From positions 248,001-312,000 of the forward strand of contig NZ_CP083740.1 in the NCBI RefSeq assembly GCF_020150455.1: a DNA stretch of 64,000 bases. The letters are read 5' to 3'. Source of the DNA: Bremerella sp. TYQ1. GTDB taxonomy: Bacteria; Planctomycetota; Planctomycetia; Pirellulales; Pirellulaceae. Positions 8,312 to 17,857 of this stretch are shown one piece after another (the first letter of the stretch is position 1; each line of letters opens with the position of its first letter). The notes beneath the pieces are model-generated. The model had not been told where the DNA came from and did not search any database. It saw nothing but the letters and a program-made list of their open reading frames with translations. A program made the position numbers and the translations under genes.

Positions 8312-9601
8312 ATGCGAGTCTTCCCCTGGATTCTGGCTTTGCTTACCGCTTCGTGCGGAAGCCTGTTTGCGGATCTCGCGACCGCAGCGGAACCACGTGA
8401 GCCAGCGAAGCTTCCTCATGTCGCTGCTAATGACTACAGTCGTCCACCATCGCCTGCGAATGCGATTCGGAGCTTGTTCTCGACCGATCAAGATCGGGTG
8501 TTCCAGGCGCGAAAGCGAGTCGCACGTGCGAGCTACGTCGCCTCGAAAGTTCAAGCGGGCGACATCGATACCGTTGATTACTCTGTCCTGAGCGAAGCAT
8601 CGGAACCGATGCCGATGGAAGGCGAAGTGATCATGGAAGGGCATGCGATCGCAGGCATGCACGATCCTCACACGTTCACCGGTGGGCCTGGATGTGCTTC
8701 CTGCCAAGGGGGCACGCACTGTGAAGGTGGTTCGTGCGACTCGTGCGGTTTCTGCGGCCCATGTGAAACGATTTGCTTCCCACTTTGTTTCCGCCTGCCA
8801 CTGGAAAATCTTTCGTTCCGAGCAGGTGTCGAAGGTTTTAAAGGCCCATTGAATGCCGGCATGGACGGAAGCTTTGGCTTTCTTTACGGTGTGAACTGGG
8901 GTGCTCCGCTGTTCTCTCGTAGCACCGGAATTGGCGTTCAGTTAGGTGTGAACGGTTCGAATGCAAACTTGCATGGAGCCAGTTTCACGGAAGATCATCG
9001 TGACCAATTCTTCCTGACTGGTGGTATCTTCCGCCGCGTCGACTGGGGTTGGCAGGGCGGTATTGTCTATGACCATATGAGTGATCATTGGTACTACGAC
9101 ATCGATGCCAGCCAGATTCGTGGCGAGTTGAGCTGGAAATTCCAGTGCAAAGGTGAATTTGGTTTCTGGTTTACAGCCTCCGATGAAACAAGCGATATCG
9201 ACGAACAAATCTTGCTGCCAGGTTCTTCGGTACCGACGAGTGCTCAAGGATCTTTCCAGCCACACAATATGTTCGCTTTCTTCTACCGAACTCCGTTGGA
9301 AGTTTGCGGCGGCGAAATGCGATTCTCCGGTGGTTGGACAGACAACGAACTAGGACTAATTGGTGCTGATCTGAGTGTTCCGATCACCAAATGCCTGGCC
9401 GTGGAGAGCAATTTCCTCTACCTGATCCCACGCAATGGCGAAGATGACGACGACCCATGCGTCTGCGAAACATGGAACATCGGCTTGAATTTGGTCTGGT
9501 ACCCCCGAGCACGCAGTGCGGCGAGTGCTGGCAAAAACTACTACCGTCCGCTGTTTAACGTAGCGAACAACGGTACCTTCTCGATGTATCCAACGGAATA
9601 A
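8312..9601 (+). CDS. Exported outer-membrane beta-barrel-like protein with cysteine-rich insert
   Basis: A 429-residue protein with a signal peptide (MRVFPWILALLTASCGSLFA) and AAGGAAGG just before the ATG. Residues about 125-155 form a cysteine cluster (CASCQGGTHC, CDSCGFCGPC, CFPLCF). From about residue 160 the chain alternates aromatic and small residues in strands ending in short turns (GVGFTLK-like, GIVYDHMSDHWYYD, FGFWFTASDE, MFAFFYRTPL, NIGLNLVWYPR), as in outer-membrane barrels. It resembles a planctomycete-specific group I recall as DUF6666; I am not certain of that name. It may be a structural envelope protein or a porin. No enzymatic motif is visible. Confidence 0.85.
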   Translation: MRVFPWILALLTASCGSLFADLATAAEPREPAKLPHVAANDYSRPPSPANAIRSLFSTDQDRVFQARKRVARASYVASKVQAGDIDTVDYSVLSEASEPMPMEGEVIMEGHAIAGMHDPHTFTGGPGCASCQGGTHCEGGSCDSCGFCGPCETICFPLCFRLPLENLSFRAGVEGFKGPLNAGMDGSFGFLYGVNWGAPLFSRSTGIGVQLGVNGSNANLHGASFTEDHRDQFFLTGGIFRRVDWGWQGGIVYDHMSDHWYYDIDASQIRGELSWKFQCKGEFGFWFTASDETSDIDEQILLPGSSVPTSAQGSFQPHNMFAFFYRTPLEVCGGEMRFSGGWTDNELGLIGADLSVPITKCLAVESNFLYLIPRNGEDDDDPCVCETWNIGLNLVWYPRARSAASAGKNYYRPLFNVANNGTFSMYPTE

Positions 9602-9629
9602 ACTGCGTAATCCGTAGGGGGATTCAGTG

Positions 9630-9670
9630 AGCCGAGTCTTTTGCGAGGAGACTCGGCTTGCTGTCGTTCT
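9630..9670 (+). terminator. Hairpin terminator after the 8312 gene
   Basis: A 9-bp stem (9630-9638 with 9650-9658) has an 11-base loop, then T-rich but interrupted sequence. It lies 29 bases past the stop. I recognise nothing else in the 300-base gap to 9902 and saw no obvious promoter box. Confidence 0.65.
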
Positions 9671-9901
9671 TGTTGTCCCGTTATCAGATGGCGAATCACC
9701 TTTCCAAGACTCTCCCCCCAAGGTATGATGTGCGAGACTATGCAAGCATCCCCGCCATCCAGGTTGGCGACCACTTAATTGTCGTAGGTAGCGTGAGGTC
9801 GCCGCGGAGAGCCAGTCATTGGCCCGTAGTTCCCTAGAGCGGGGGGTAACCCTTTTGCAGGAAGGCATGGCCCATTTTTCGGGCATCCATTTAACCAATT
9901 C

Positions 9902-11293
9902 ATGAACAATCCCAATAAAGCCGGGCACTGGCGATCTCTCGCCGCCCAACTTGGTGCCATCTCTCAAGAAGAAATCGAACAAGCTGAAGCAGCGGAAGCC
10001 GCCGCCCGAGAGGCTGAAGAAAACGCCCAAGCGGAAGCTGAAGAAACGGAAGTCTGCGATGTAGCCTCCGAAGAGGAAGTCACCGCCGAACCGGAACCGG
10101 CGGAAGCAGTTGCCGATATTGAAACGGCAGAAGACACCTTCCAGGAAGCGGTTCAAGTCGAAGACGAGCTTTCCCAAGTTTCTGATGGGCCAGCCGACAA
10201 CCAAGAAATTGTCGAGCCTCCGCACGAAGAGCCGGTTGCTGCGACGGAAGAAGTCGTCGCCGAAGTACCAAAACCCAAAAAGAAGAAACCCAAGAAGCGT
10301 AGCCACTGGGCATCGCTTTCGTCCATGCTAGGCCTTTCGTCGTCAGAAGAAGCAGATGACGAAGAAGATGACGAAGAAGAAGAAGCGGAAGCAGTCGAAG
10401 AAACGACCGTGACGGCCGAGGTGAAAGTCGAAGAAGAGAAAGATGACAGTCCACATTTGGCTGCGTTTAAGAAGCCTCTGGAGCGTTCGCCGGAAGAGAC
10501 ACGTGCTTCCGAACTGATTGGTCGTCCAGAAGCAAAATCAAAGCCTCGTCCAACCAGTGATGACGATTTCAAAGGCTTCGATGGGATTTTCCTCGACGAA
10601 GGCACCGCGGGAGCAGACACGAGCGACCCGGAAGCCGAAGCCGAAGCCGATTCCGATAGCGACGACGAAGACGAAAGCCGATCGTCGGACCGCCGATCGC
10701 GTGGTCGTTCGAGAGGGCGTCGCCGTGGTCGCCGATCGCGTGGAAATGAGGACGAAGTCGTTGCACGCGAAACGACGAGCGACGATGATCTGGACGCGGA
10801 AGTAGAGTCCGATACCGAAAGCCGAAATTCGCGATCCGACCAGGAAGATGGTGATGAAGAGCAGCGACCGACGCGCCGACGTCGACGTCGACGTCGATCG
10901 CGTAAATCGGTCGACGCAGAAGCTTCGACTGAAGAGGCACCAGCAAGTCGTTCGAGAAGACGCTCGGAAGATGACTACGACGATGATGACGACAACGATT
11001 CGTCCATCGATAGCGAAGATGACCGTGATGAAGCACCACGCGGTCGTCGCCGCTCCTCTTCACGAAGACGCCGCGATCGTGACGATTCGTCAGACGGTTC
11101 TGACCGAGCGAAGGATAAGCACAAGAAGATTCCTTCGTGGACCGATGCTGTTTCGGCCATGGTCGATGCCAATATCGAACGTCACGAAAATGCCCCGCCA
11201 TCGCGACCGCATGAACGTGGGGGACGCAACAGTGGTGGACGACGTCGTCGAAATAGCGGCGGGCGAGATCGTCGCCGTGACGACAGCCGATAG
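9902..11293 (+). CDS. Highly charged, disordered protein with RGG-type tail
   Basis: A 463-residue protein of very low complexity and no recognised enzyme fold. Residues 9-19 (HWRSLAAQLGA) and 135-145 (HWASLSSMLGL) repeat the pattern H-W-x-S-L-x-x-x-L-G. Between them is an Ala/Glu-rich acidic stretch ending in a Lys/Pro block. Then come Asp/Glu/Ser and Arg/Ser blocks, a short ordered-looking segment (IPSWTDAVSAMVDANIERH, near 405-425) and a GGR/RRR tail. The composition recalls RNA-binding or condensate-forming proteins, such as the disordered tail of RNase E. That is inference. No Shine-Dalgarno sequence precedes the ATG. Its stop codon abuts the nasA stop with no gap. Confidence 0.85.
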   Translation: MNNPNKAGHWRSLAAQLGAISQEEIEQAEAAEAAAREAEENAQAEAEETEVCDVASEEEVTAEPEPAEAVADIETAEDTFQEAVQVEDELSQVSDGPADNQEIVEPPHEEPVAATEEVVAEVPKPKKKKPKKRSHWASLSSMLGLSSSEEADDEEDDEEEEAEAVEETTVTAEVKVEEEKDDSPHLAAFKKPLERSPEETRASELIGRPEAKSKPRPTSDDDFKGFDGIFLDEGTAGADTSDPEAEAEADSDSDDEDESRSSDRRSRGRSRGRRRGRRSRGNEDEVVARETTSDDDLDAEVESDTESRNSRSDQEDGDEEQRPTRRRRRRRRSRKSVDAEASTEEAPASRSRRRSEDDYDDDDDNDSSIDSEDDRDEAPRGRRRSSSRRRRDRDDSSDGSDRAKDKHKKIPSWTDAVSAMVDANIERHENAPPSRPHERGGRNSGGRRRRNSGGRDRRRDDSR

Positions 11294-13519
11294 TCAGCGC
11301 TGCTTGATGATGCGAACGGCAGCATTCTTGTAAGACGGCTGCCGCGAGTAACTGTCGAACTGAGGAAACGTCAGTTGATTGGTTACTTCGTTATGCATTG
11401 GCAAAAAGACCGTTCCCGGTTGAACGCTTGATGTTACATTGGCTCGAGCGGAGATTTCGCCGCGAGCCGATTGAACGGTTACTTGGTCGTGCGGCTGAAT
11501 ATCGAGCCGGCTTGCATCTTGCGGGTGAATGTCCACAAGAAGCGTCGTTGAGTAGAGCGTACGCAGCACGGCTGACTTCGATGTTTTGGTTTGCGTGTGC
11601 CACTGGGCTGCCGTTCCGCGACCAGTTAACAGGCGAAGTGGGAAGGCATCGCTTGGTTCTTCTTTGGGAGCCTCCGGAAGTTCATAGATAAACCGGGCTT
11701 TGCCGTCGGCATGGAAGTACTGCCCATCTTCAAATAGGCGTCGCTGAGCTTCCGGAAACCAGCCCTCTCCGGTGCTTTCGTGCTCTTTTAATGGCCATTG
11801 AATTCCGCGTGCATCGTCCAACATACGGTAGTCACGAATGCCGGTGATTTCGCAGGGCTGACCGGCTGAGCACTTCTTCATCAGCTGGAAAACATCTTCC
11901 GGTGTCTGCCAGGTTTCAAAGAGTGGCTCGCATCCCCAGTAGTGGGCCACGAGTCGAAAGATTTGAAAGTCTGCCAAAGCTTCGCCTGGTGCGGATACGA
12001 CTTTTTTGTGAAGTCCAAATCGTCGCTCGGAGTTGATGAACGTGCCTTCTTTCTCTCCCCAGCCAGCCGCTGGTAAAAGCAGGTCGGCATGTTGCGCGGT
12101 CTCGGTCGTTTCATACATGTCTTGGACGACGAGAAAGTCTAGCTTATCGAGCGTTTCCCGAGCTTCTTTTTGGTGAATCCAGGAGTGGGCTGGATTGGTT
12201 GCAATTACCCACAGGCCCCGAATATCGCCACGACGAATGCCCTCCATAATTCCGTCGTACGACCAACTGTTCTCCGTTGGGATATTCTCTAAGGGGATGT
12301 TGAGTGTTCCGGCAATCTTTTGGCGGTCGTCGTGGTTTCTAAAGTCATGTCCGCCAAGCAGATTGGTTGTGTTACTAAACAATCGCGATCCCATGGCATT
12401 ACACTGCCCGGTGACTGAGTTGGCTCCTGTCCCTGGACGGCCGATGTTTCCAGTCATCATGGCTAAGTTGATGATGGCTTGCGCGGTACGGACTCCTTGG
12501 TGACTTTGATTGACACCCATTGTCCACCAGAACGATACACGCTTCCCATCGTGGATCGCCTGGATCACATCCATGACATCCTCCGACGCGAGGCCGCAGC
12601 TATCATGGGTATCCTTTAGTTGGTAGGCCGCGACATGAGATTTGAACTCCTCAAATCCATTGGTGTGATTCGCGATGTACGTTTCGTCGATCCAACCTTT
12701 CTCGATCAGCACGTTGGCAATCGTATACAGCAGCGCTAGATCAGTTTTCGGTCGGAGCGGAAGATGATGCGAGGCGGCAACGGCCGTTTCGGTACGGCGA
12801 GGGTCAATTACAACGATCTTTGGATTGTGCCGGTTGCGAAGCACGCGTTCCCACATGATTGGGTGAGCAATACAAAGATTTGAGCCAACGAAAACGAGAA
12901 CGTCCGATTCCTCGAAATCGGCGTAGGTAAATGGTGGAGCATCGAAGCCGAATGCTTCTTTGTAAGCAACCACCGCGGTGGCCATGCATTGTCGCGTGTT
13001 TCCGTCGCCATGGAGCATCCCCATGCCAAACTTGGCGAGCGAGCCAAGGAAGAACATTTCTTCCGTCGCGATTTGGCCGGTACTAAGAAATGCAACCGAA
13101 TCGTTTCCATAACGCGATTGGATCTCTTGGAAACGATCGCAAAACGTACGCATCGCCTCATCCCAAGAAACGGGGATCAGTTTCCCGTCTTTGCCCTTAA
13201 GCAATGGGCGAGTCGCTCGGTCTTTCGCTTTGAGAACCGTGAGTGATTCCCAGCCTTTGGGGCATGCCATTCCTAAATTCACCGGCCAATCGACGGCTGG
13301 GCTCAGATTAACTGCTTGCCCATCTTTAAGGTGAAGCTCTAGGCCACAACCAGTCGAGCAGAAACCGCATACGGCTGTCGTAGTAGCGTCAGGCTTAATA
13401 TTCGCTGGAACTTTGCCAAGACCATATTCTCCTGGCCGCAACAAAAGATCGCGTGTGAGGCTTCCTTCTTTGGCGTAGATAAGCTGCTGCAGTTTATTAG
13501 GCTGGGTCGTCGTCGACAT
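11294..13519 (-). CDS. nasA: Assimilatory-type nitrate reductase, molybdenum catalytic subunit
   Basis: A 741-residue bis-MGD molybdoenzyme. The ATG at 13519 is chosen (GGAGA upstream, 13 bases after the preceding stop) over an extension at 13588 that runs into the previous gene. Cys51, 54, 58 and 86 bind a [4Fe-4S] cluster (CGFCSTGCG ... ACPKG). Cys178 in [11 protein letters not shown] is the expected Mo ligand. [14 protein letters not shown] is close to the signature of NasA/NarB enzymes. There is no Tat signal, so it should act in the cytoplasm reducing nitrate to nitrite. The C-terminal 120 residues form the molybdopterin-binding lid (RLLTGRG...QWHT). It is the last gene of the nitrate operon. 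Electrons probably come from the DmsB/DmsC fusion just upstream. Confidence 0.93.
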   Translation of the reverse strand: MSTTTQPNKLQQLIYAKEGSLTRDLLLRPGEYGLGKVPANIKPDATTTAVCGFCSTGCGLELHLKDGQAVNLSPAVDWPVNLGMACPKGWESLTVLKAKDRATRPLLKGKDGKLIPVSWDEAMRTFCDRFQEIQSRYGNDSVAFLSTGQIATEEMFFLGSLAKFGMGMLHGDGNTRQCMATAVVAYKEAFGFDAPPFTYADFEESDVLVFVGSNLCIAHPIMWERVLRNRHNPKIVVIDPRRTETAVAASHHLPLRPKTDLALLYTIANVLIEKGWIDETYIANHTNGFEEFKSHVAAYQLKDTHDSCGLASEDVMDVIQAIHDGKRVSFWWTMGVNQSHQGVRTAQAIINLAMMTGNIGRPGTGANSVTGQCNAMGSRLFSNTTNLLGGHDFRNHDDRQKIAGTLNIPLENIPTENSWSYDGIMEGIRRGDIRGLWVIATNPAHSWIHQKEARETLDKLDFLVVQDMYETTETAQHADLLLPAAGWGEKEGTFINSERRFGLHKKVVSAPGEALADFQIFRLVAHYWGCEPLFETWQTPEDVFQLMKKCSAGQPCEITGIRDYRMLDDARGIQWPLKEHESTGEGWFPEAQRRLFEDGQYFHADGKARFIYELPEAPKEEPSDAFPLRLLTGRGTAAQWHTQTKTSKSAVLRTLYSTTLLVDIHPQDASRLDIQPHDQVTVQSARGEISARANVTSSVQPGTVFLPMHNEVTNQLTFPQFDSYSRQPSYKNAAVRIIKQR

Positions 13520-13532
13520 GATTTGCCGTCTC

Positions 13533-15143
13533 CTACCTTGGCAAGTTGGGCATTGCGGGCGTGGACTCCGCAGCAAAATAAAGACCACGATCGATCAATT
13601 CGGCAGCCAGCAAACTCGCGACAGAAAGTGCGGCAGCCAGTGTTGCAATATTTGGAGGCAACACGAAAAAGGAAGTGGGTAAAACGATACCACCAAGCAC
13701 CCAAGTCACGATTCGAAGGATATGAAATGATTTCAATGGCCCGAGGATCAATCGTGCTGAACGCGCCATCGGATCGGTGACCGGCAGGGTCGCTTGCATG
13801 AGAAGTTGGTACTCGAGCGCTAAGCGAGCAATCGTTACCGCGATCAGGCACAAGCAGGCCGCTGTAGATGCGCCCGAGTTGCTGACCAACAAGTCCAGAT
13901 TAATCGCCGCCAAACCGAGAATTGTGATGGTGTTTCCAAATTTCGCAAACGTTATCGAGGCCTGCCAAAACGGTCGCCGTGTAACGATATAAATCATGGC
14001 CGAACAAAAGATCGTTACCAATCCGCCTCCTATGGCAGCTGCGCCCATTATCCATTGGAACGGTTCTAAGATGGGAATAAAGTAGGACGCGGCGTAACCG
14101 ACAAGTGGTCCTGCAAAAGCGGGCATGAGAACGGCTTCGCGACTTAGCCAGGAAGTTCGTAAACCCAAGAAGACTCGGAATCCATACATTGGCCGTCCCA
14201 AGTGGGCACCGGACGCTGCAAGCCCAATCATCGCAGAGACGGTAGCGAGCAATGCACTTACCCAGCCGGAAGCTCCCAAGGTAAGAACTATGAAACTGGC
14301 GATTAACATGCCCAATGCGGCTTGAGTTAACGTCAACAGGCCGACTAGTGGAAGGTGGGCGTGATTGACGGTCAACTCTTGGGCACCAGCCGAAATCATT
14401 TCGGAATCGAGACGATACTTACCAACGTAGCGAGTTGTCGGCTTCGTTGTACGAGGATTGGCGGCACCTCGCAAGAAATTGCCGGTGGCAGATTCTGCTC
14501 GAATCGCTTCCTGATGGACGACAGTGATTTTGATCGCGCTGTTAGGACAGGATTGAACGCAAGCAGGAGCTTCGCCTTCCGCTAGTCGATGGCGACACAT
14601 ATCGCATTTGCGAACGATGCCCTTGCTTTCGCTGAACTTTGGTACGTCGTATGGGCACATCAGCGTGCAATACTTGCAGCCGATGCATTGGTCGTCGAGG
14701 TGAACGACAATTCCAAGCTCAGGGTCTTTTTCATAAGCTTGCACTGGGCAACCGGTCAAGCAGCCAGGTTCGACGCAGTGGTGGCATGCTGTTGTGACAT
14801 GTTGTACGACAGCCTTTTCCGGCACAGAGCTTTGCAAGGTGCCAACTCTTCTCCAAGTTTCCGACTCCTCAAGGCCATTCATGTTGTGGCAGGCAACAAC
14901 ACAAGCTTTGCATCCGGAACAAGCATCGAGATCAACTTCAAATGCATACTGCTCGCCAGGCCCTGGTTCGCTGAGTGGGATCAGTTCTCGGTAGGTGGGG
15001 GCTAACAGCGGATCGGCATGTTGATCGTGACGCTGCGAAAAGCGCTCGACTGCCGAAAGGTCACGCTGTTCCGCCAGCAGCATTTCGACCAAATCGAATT
15101 CGCCGGAAGGATGTGACGTCGAGTTGTTTTCGACAATAGCCAT
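13533..15143 (-). CDS. Fused four-cluster ferredoxin and DmsC-type quinol-oxidising membrane anchor
   Basis: A 536-residue fusion. Residues 70-205 form a DmsB/NrfC-type subunit with four cysteine quartets: 75/78/81/85, 120/123/128/132, 153/156/159/163 and 180/183/195/199, all complete for four [4Fe-4S] clusters. From about 260 to the end there are eight or so hydrophobic helices like DmsC, including [12 protein letters not shown] and SWLSREA, typical of that anchor. Known DmsABC enzymes use this module to pass electrons from menaquinol to a molybdenum subunit. Here it lies 13 bases upstream of nasA, so it probably feeds the nitrate reductase. The first 60 residues are an unrecognised extension. 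Confidence 0.92.
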   Translation of the reverse strand: MAIVENNSTSHPSGEFDLVEMLLAEQRDLSAVERFSQRHDQHADPLLAPTYRELIPLSEPGPGEQYAFEVDLDACSGCKACVVACHNMNGLEESETWRRVGTLQSSVPEKAVVQHVTTACHHCVEPGCLTGCPVQAYEKDPELGIVVHLDDQCIGCKYCTLMCPYDVPKFSESKGIVRKCDMCRHRLAEGEAPACVQSCPNSAIKITVVHQEAIRAESATGNFLRGAANPRTTKPTTRYVGKYRLDSEMISAGAQELTVNHAHLPLVGLLTLTQAALGMLIASFIVLTLGASGWVSALLATVSAMIGLAASGAHLGRPMYGFRVFLGLRTSWLSREAVLMPAFAGPLVGYAASYFIPILEPFQWIMGAAAIGGGLVTIFCSAMIYIVTRRPFWQASITFAKFGNTITILGLAAINLDLLVSNSGASTAACLCLIAVTIARLALEYQLLMQATLPVTDPMARSARLILGPLKSFHILRIVTWVLGGIVLPTSFFVLPPNIATLAAALSVASLLAAELIDRGLYFAAESTPAMPNLPR

Positions 15144-15157
15144 GCGACTTCCCAGAG

Positions 15158-16021
15158 TTAACCAAACATCGTAAGAACTTGAACGAGTCGATCGCCGTTG
15201 AAGATCGGAATTGCCAGAGCAAATCGCGATCCTTGTTCAAACATGGGAACCAGCGAGCTGTCCTCGTCGGCACTATGTACCATTACAGGGATTCGCGATG
15301 CCAAGCATTGGCCGACCAGCCCTTCGCCGTACGGACATGTGGTTTGGGATCGAGGCGAGATTCCTACGGCATAGCAGGACTGACCGAGAGACAGTTCGAG
15401 TTGGTCTTCATTGGGAAGCCAGGTTTCCATGCCATGTAGAATTGGGAAATCGACTGTGCTTAGAAGTACCAGTACGGATTCCAGTTCATGCTCAGTCGTC
15501 ATGACGGGTATACCAAGGCCGTATCGAAGACCTTCTTTTCTCGCGCCCGCTGCTCGCATGAATGCCTTCGATTGATCCAGCCTGGCGATAATCCTCGCTT
15601 TGCGATCGTCCCAGGTTTCGCCAGGAAGCCCCGATCCTCTTGGGAATTTGACGTAGGGACTAATGATCTCGAAGTGCTTCAGGCCGCGATAGGCTGAATC
15701 GCAAAGGCCTAGTTCATCTCGATCGGTTCGAGCCCAGCGTTCGATCGCAATTTTGCATCCGTCCGGGCAATCGATGGTGAACAGGATCGCGGCAACCACT
15801 TCATTGGTGATCAGGACCGGCAATGCGATCTCAAGCGTATTATCATTCAACGACCGCACGGCTGAGCGACGTTCTTGTATCGATGTCTGTACCAACTCAT
15901 TTTCTGGAGGACCGGATGGGGTTTCAGGAAATCCGAGTGAAGGAAGCAGTTGTCCTGACTGTTCGTCATGGATCCAGATCGCGATGTTCGCCAACACCGA
16001 TGGAGCAATCGTCATTGTCAT
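15158..16021 (-). CDS. Soluble multi-GAF protein inside the nitrate operon
   Basis: A 287-residue protein with no signal peptide, preceded by AGGAG about 10 bases before the ATG. Two GAF-like units are visible: residues about 95-195 (FPRGSGLPGETW ... GLRYGLGIPVMTTEHELESVLVLLS) and about 205-287 (CPYGEGLVGQCLASRIPVMV ... FALAIPIFNGDRLVQVLTMFG). The first 85 residues (LEIALPVLITNEVVAAILFTID) look like a third, degenerate copy. There is no kinase, cyclase or DNA-binding domain. GAF domains bind small ligands, haem or Fe-S clusters, so a cytoplasmic nitrate, nitrite or redox sensor acting by protein contact is plausible but unproven. It sits between nrtD and the reductase genes with gaps of 14-25 bases. 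Confidence 0.85.
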   Translation of the reverse strand: MTMTIAPSVLANIAIWIHDEQSGQLLPSLGFPETPSGPPENELVQTSIQERRSAVRSLNDNTLEIALPVLITNEVVAAILFTIDCPDGCKIAIERWARTDRDELGLCDSAYRGLKHFEIISPYVKFPRGSGLPGETWDDRKARIIARLDQSKAFMRAAGARKEGLRYGLGIPVMTTEHELESVLVLLSTVDFPILHGMETWLPNEDQLELSLGQSCYAVGISPRSQTTCPYGEGLVGQCLASRIPVMVHSADEDSSLVPMFEQGSRFALAIPIFNGDRLVQVLTMFG

Positions 16022-16046
16022 GCGTCTGTTCTCCTGTGTGTTTAAA

Positions 16047-16952
16047 CTAAGCGTTCGCGGTAGCGTTTTCGGCAGTAGATGGTTCGGTCTCTTCGGCGAC
16101 GGTCGTTATCGTCAACTGTGGTTCTGGTTCCTCCGCAGAAGCCGACTTCGGTTTGTGGTGTTTGTGTCGTTCTTGTTCTTCGAGGAACGAAACCAGGGAA
16201 CCACGAAGCTCGTAGTAAAGAGGGTGTTCGAGTGTTTCTGCGCGATTTCGTGGTCGTGGTAGCGGCAGTTCAAGAACCTGGCCAACTTTTGCCGCGGGGC
16301 CATTGGTCATCATGCAGATACGATCGGCCATGTAAATTGCTTCGTCGACATCGTGCGTGACAAGCATCGTGGTGATCTTTTCTTTGTCGAGGATTCGCAG
16401 GATCACATCTTGGAGTTCCATGCGAGTAAGAGAATCGAGTCGGCCGAACGGCTCGTCCAGTAAGAGCATGTTGGGTTTCAACGCAATCGCTCGAGCAATG
16501 CCAACACGCTGCTGCATCCCGCCTGACATTTCACGTGGATATTTATCCATCGAGTCAGCCAGCCCGACGATGCTCAAGTAGTATTCGCAAATCTGACGAC
16601 GCTCGGTTCGCGTAGCATGAGGATAGACTCGATCGACACCCATGCGGACGTTTTGAATGGCGGTCATCCAGGGAAGTAGGCATGGTGCTTGAAAGACCAC
16701 ACTTCGGTCAGGTCCGGGCCCAGAGATTTCCTTGCCGGCGACAACTACACTGCCGGAACTGATGGGATTCAATCCCGATACCATGGTAAGGACAGTCGAC
16801 TTACCGCAGCCGGAGTGCCCGATGAGGCTGACGACTTCTCCTTTCTTTAGGATCAAGTTAAAGCCATCGACTACCTTGACGTCGTCGCCAAACGGATTGG
16901 GGTATGCCTTGACGAGGCGATACATTTCGACGAAGCGGTTCTCTTGTGACAT
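16047..16952 (-). CDS. nrtD: Nitrate ABC transporter ATPase (second copy)
   Basis: A 301-residue ABC ATPase of the nitrate/sulfonate/taurine family. Walker A is GHSGCGKST, the signature is [14 protein letters not shown], Walker B is [10 protein letters not shown], and the switch His is in LVTHDVDEA. The N-terminal [15 protein letters not shown] and the [11 protein letters not shown] segment are typical of NrtC/NrtD/CmpD. The final 45 residues are a charged Lys/His then Glu/Thr tail of unknown use. The NrtA-like C-terminal regulatory domain of cyanobacterial NrtC is absent. The name follows operon order only; it probably forms a heterodimer with the neighbouring ATPase 20 bases upstream. Confidence 0.9.
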   Translation of the reverse strand: MSQENRFVEMYRLVKAYPNPFGDDVKVVDGFNLILKKGEVVSLIGHSGCGKSTVLTMVSGLNPISSGSVVVAGKEISGPGPDRSVVFQAPCLLPWMTAIQNVRMGVDRVYPHATRTERRQICEYYLSIVGLADSMDKYPREMSGGMQQRVGIARAIALKPNMLLLDEPFGRLDSLTRMELQDVILRILDKEKITTMLVTHDVDEAIYMADRICMMTNGPAAKVGQVLELPLPRPRNRAETLEHPLYYELRGSLVSFLEEQERHKHHKPKSASAEEPEPQLTITTVAEETEPSTAENATANA

Positions 16953-16972
16953 GAGGTTTCCTTCGTTGAGCG

Positions 16973-17818
16973 TTAGGCGGCGCCGATACGGATTGGTTCG
17001 ACGTCAGGTAATACAAGTTCCGATGCAACACGAAGTTGTTTGGCTTCTTCGTTAATCGCCATCATGTATCGAGTGATCTCGTTGCGGAGCTTTTTGAATT
17101 CAGGATTGAAATTCAAAGTGGCACGATCACGAGGGCGATCAAGTGTGACCGGGAATTCACGGCCAAGTTTGGCGGACGGTCCTGGCGTCAGGGGGACGAT
17201 ACGATCGGCCATGAGAACAGCCTCGTCGACATCGTTGGTGACCATGACAACGGTACGACGATCTTCTTCCCATAAACGGATGATCTCGTCCTGGAGCACG
17301 CTCCGTGTCAATGCATCGAGTGCACTCAGCGGTTCGTCCAGCAAAAGGACTTCCGGTTGCATCGAAAGGGTACGTGCCAGGGACAGTCGTTGACGCATCC
17401 CACCGGAAAGTTCCGATGGGCGTTTGCCTTCGCTGCCAGTCAGACTGACCATGTCGATGTAGTGCTGCACGTAGTCTCGACGTTCCCCGCGACGCATCTT
17501 TGGGAAGACTTGTTTAACGGCGAGTTCGATGTTGCCATGAACAGTCAGCCATGGCAGCAGCGAATAATTTTGAAAGACGATTCCGCGATCTGGCCCGGGG
17601 CCATTCATCGCTTTCCCTTTGAAAAGGGCCGAGCCTTCGTCCGGCATTACCAGGCCGCCAAGCAGTGAAATTAGTGTTGATTTGCCACTGCCTGAAAAGC
17701 CAATGATGGCGACGAATTCATTTTCATGAACTTGAAGATTGGCTTCTTCAAGCACCGTATACCGTCGGTGCGATTCGCCAAATCCGACGGTCGCGTTGTT
17801 GAGTTCGAGGATTGCCAT
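16973..17818 (-). CDS. nrtC: Nitrate ABC transporter ATPase (first copy)
   Basis: A 281-residue ABC ATPase. The ATG at 17818 is chosen because AAGGAAA lies about 9 bases upstream; the ATG at 17854 has none and almost touches the nrtB stop. Walker A is GFSGSGKST, the signature is [14 protein letters not shown], and Walker B is [13 protein letters not shown]. The switch position reads VTNDVDEAV, so the usual His of the H-loop is Asn here, while nrtD keeps His. An asymmetric ATPase pair with one weak site is therefore possible. [15 protein letters not shown] matches the nitrate/taurine type. There is no solute-binding-like C-terminal domain. Confidence 0.9.
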   Translation of the reverse strand: MAILELNNATVGFGESHRRYTVLEEANLQVHENEFVAIIGFSGSGKSTLISLLGGLVMPDEGSALFKGKAMNGPGPDRGIVFQNYSLLPWLTVHGNIELAVKQVFPKMRRGERRDYVQHYIDMVSLTGSEGKRPSELSGGMRQRLSLARTLSMQPEVLLLDEPLSALDALTRSVLQDEIIRLWEEDRRTVVMVTNDVDEAVLMADRIVPLTPGPSAKLGREFPVTLDRPRDRATLNFNPEFKKLRNEITRYMMAINEEAKQLRVASELVLPDVEPIRIGAA

Positions 17819-17857
17819 AGGGCGTTTTCCTTTAGGTATTACGTTGGCAATCATTGA

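Noticed and set aside
9356..10306. 316-codon minus-strand frame opposite the barrel end and disordered protein
   Set aside because: It arises from the GAA/GAC-rich codons of the plus-strand gene, is full of Phe/Arg/Leu, and spans the terminator at 9630.
10569..11201. 210-codon minus-strand frame inside the disordered protein gene
   Set aside because: It is His/Arg-rich, the mirror of Asp/Arg codons on the other strand.
17819..17854. Upstream ATG for nrtC at 17854
   Set aside because: It is nearly on top of the nrtB stop and has no ribosome site, while the ATG at 17818 has one and matches the family start.
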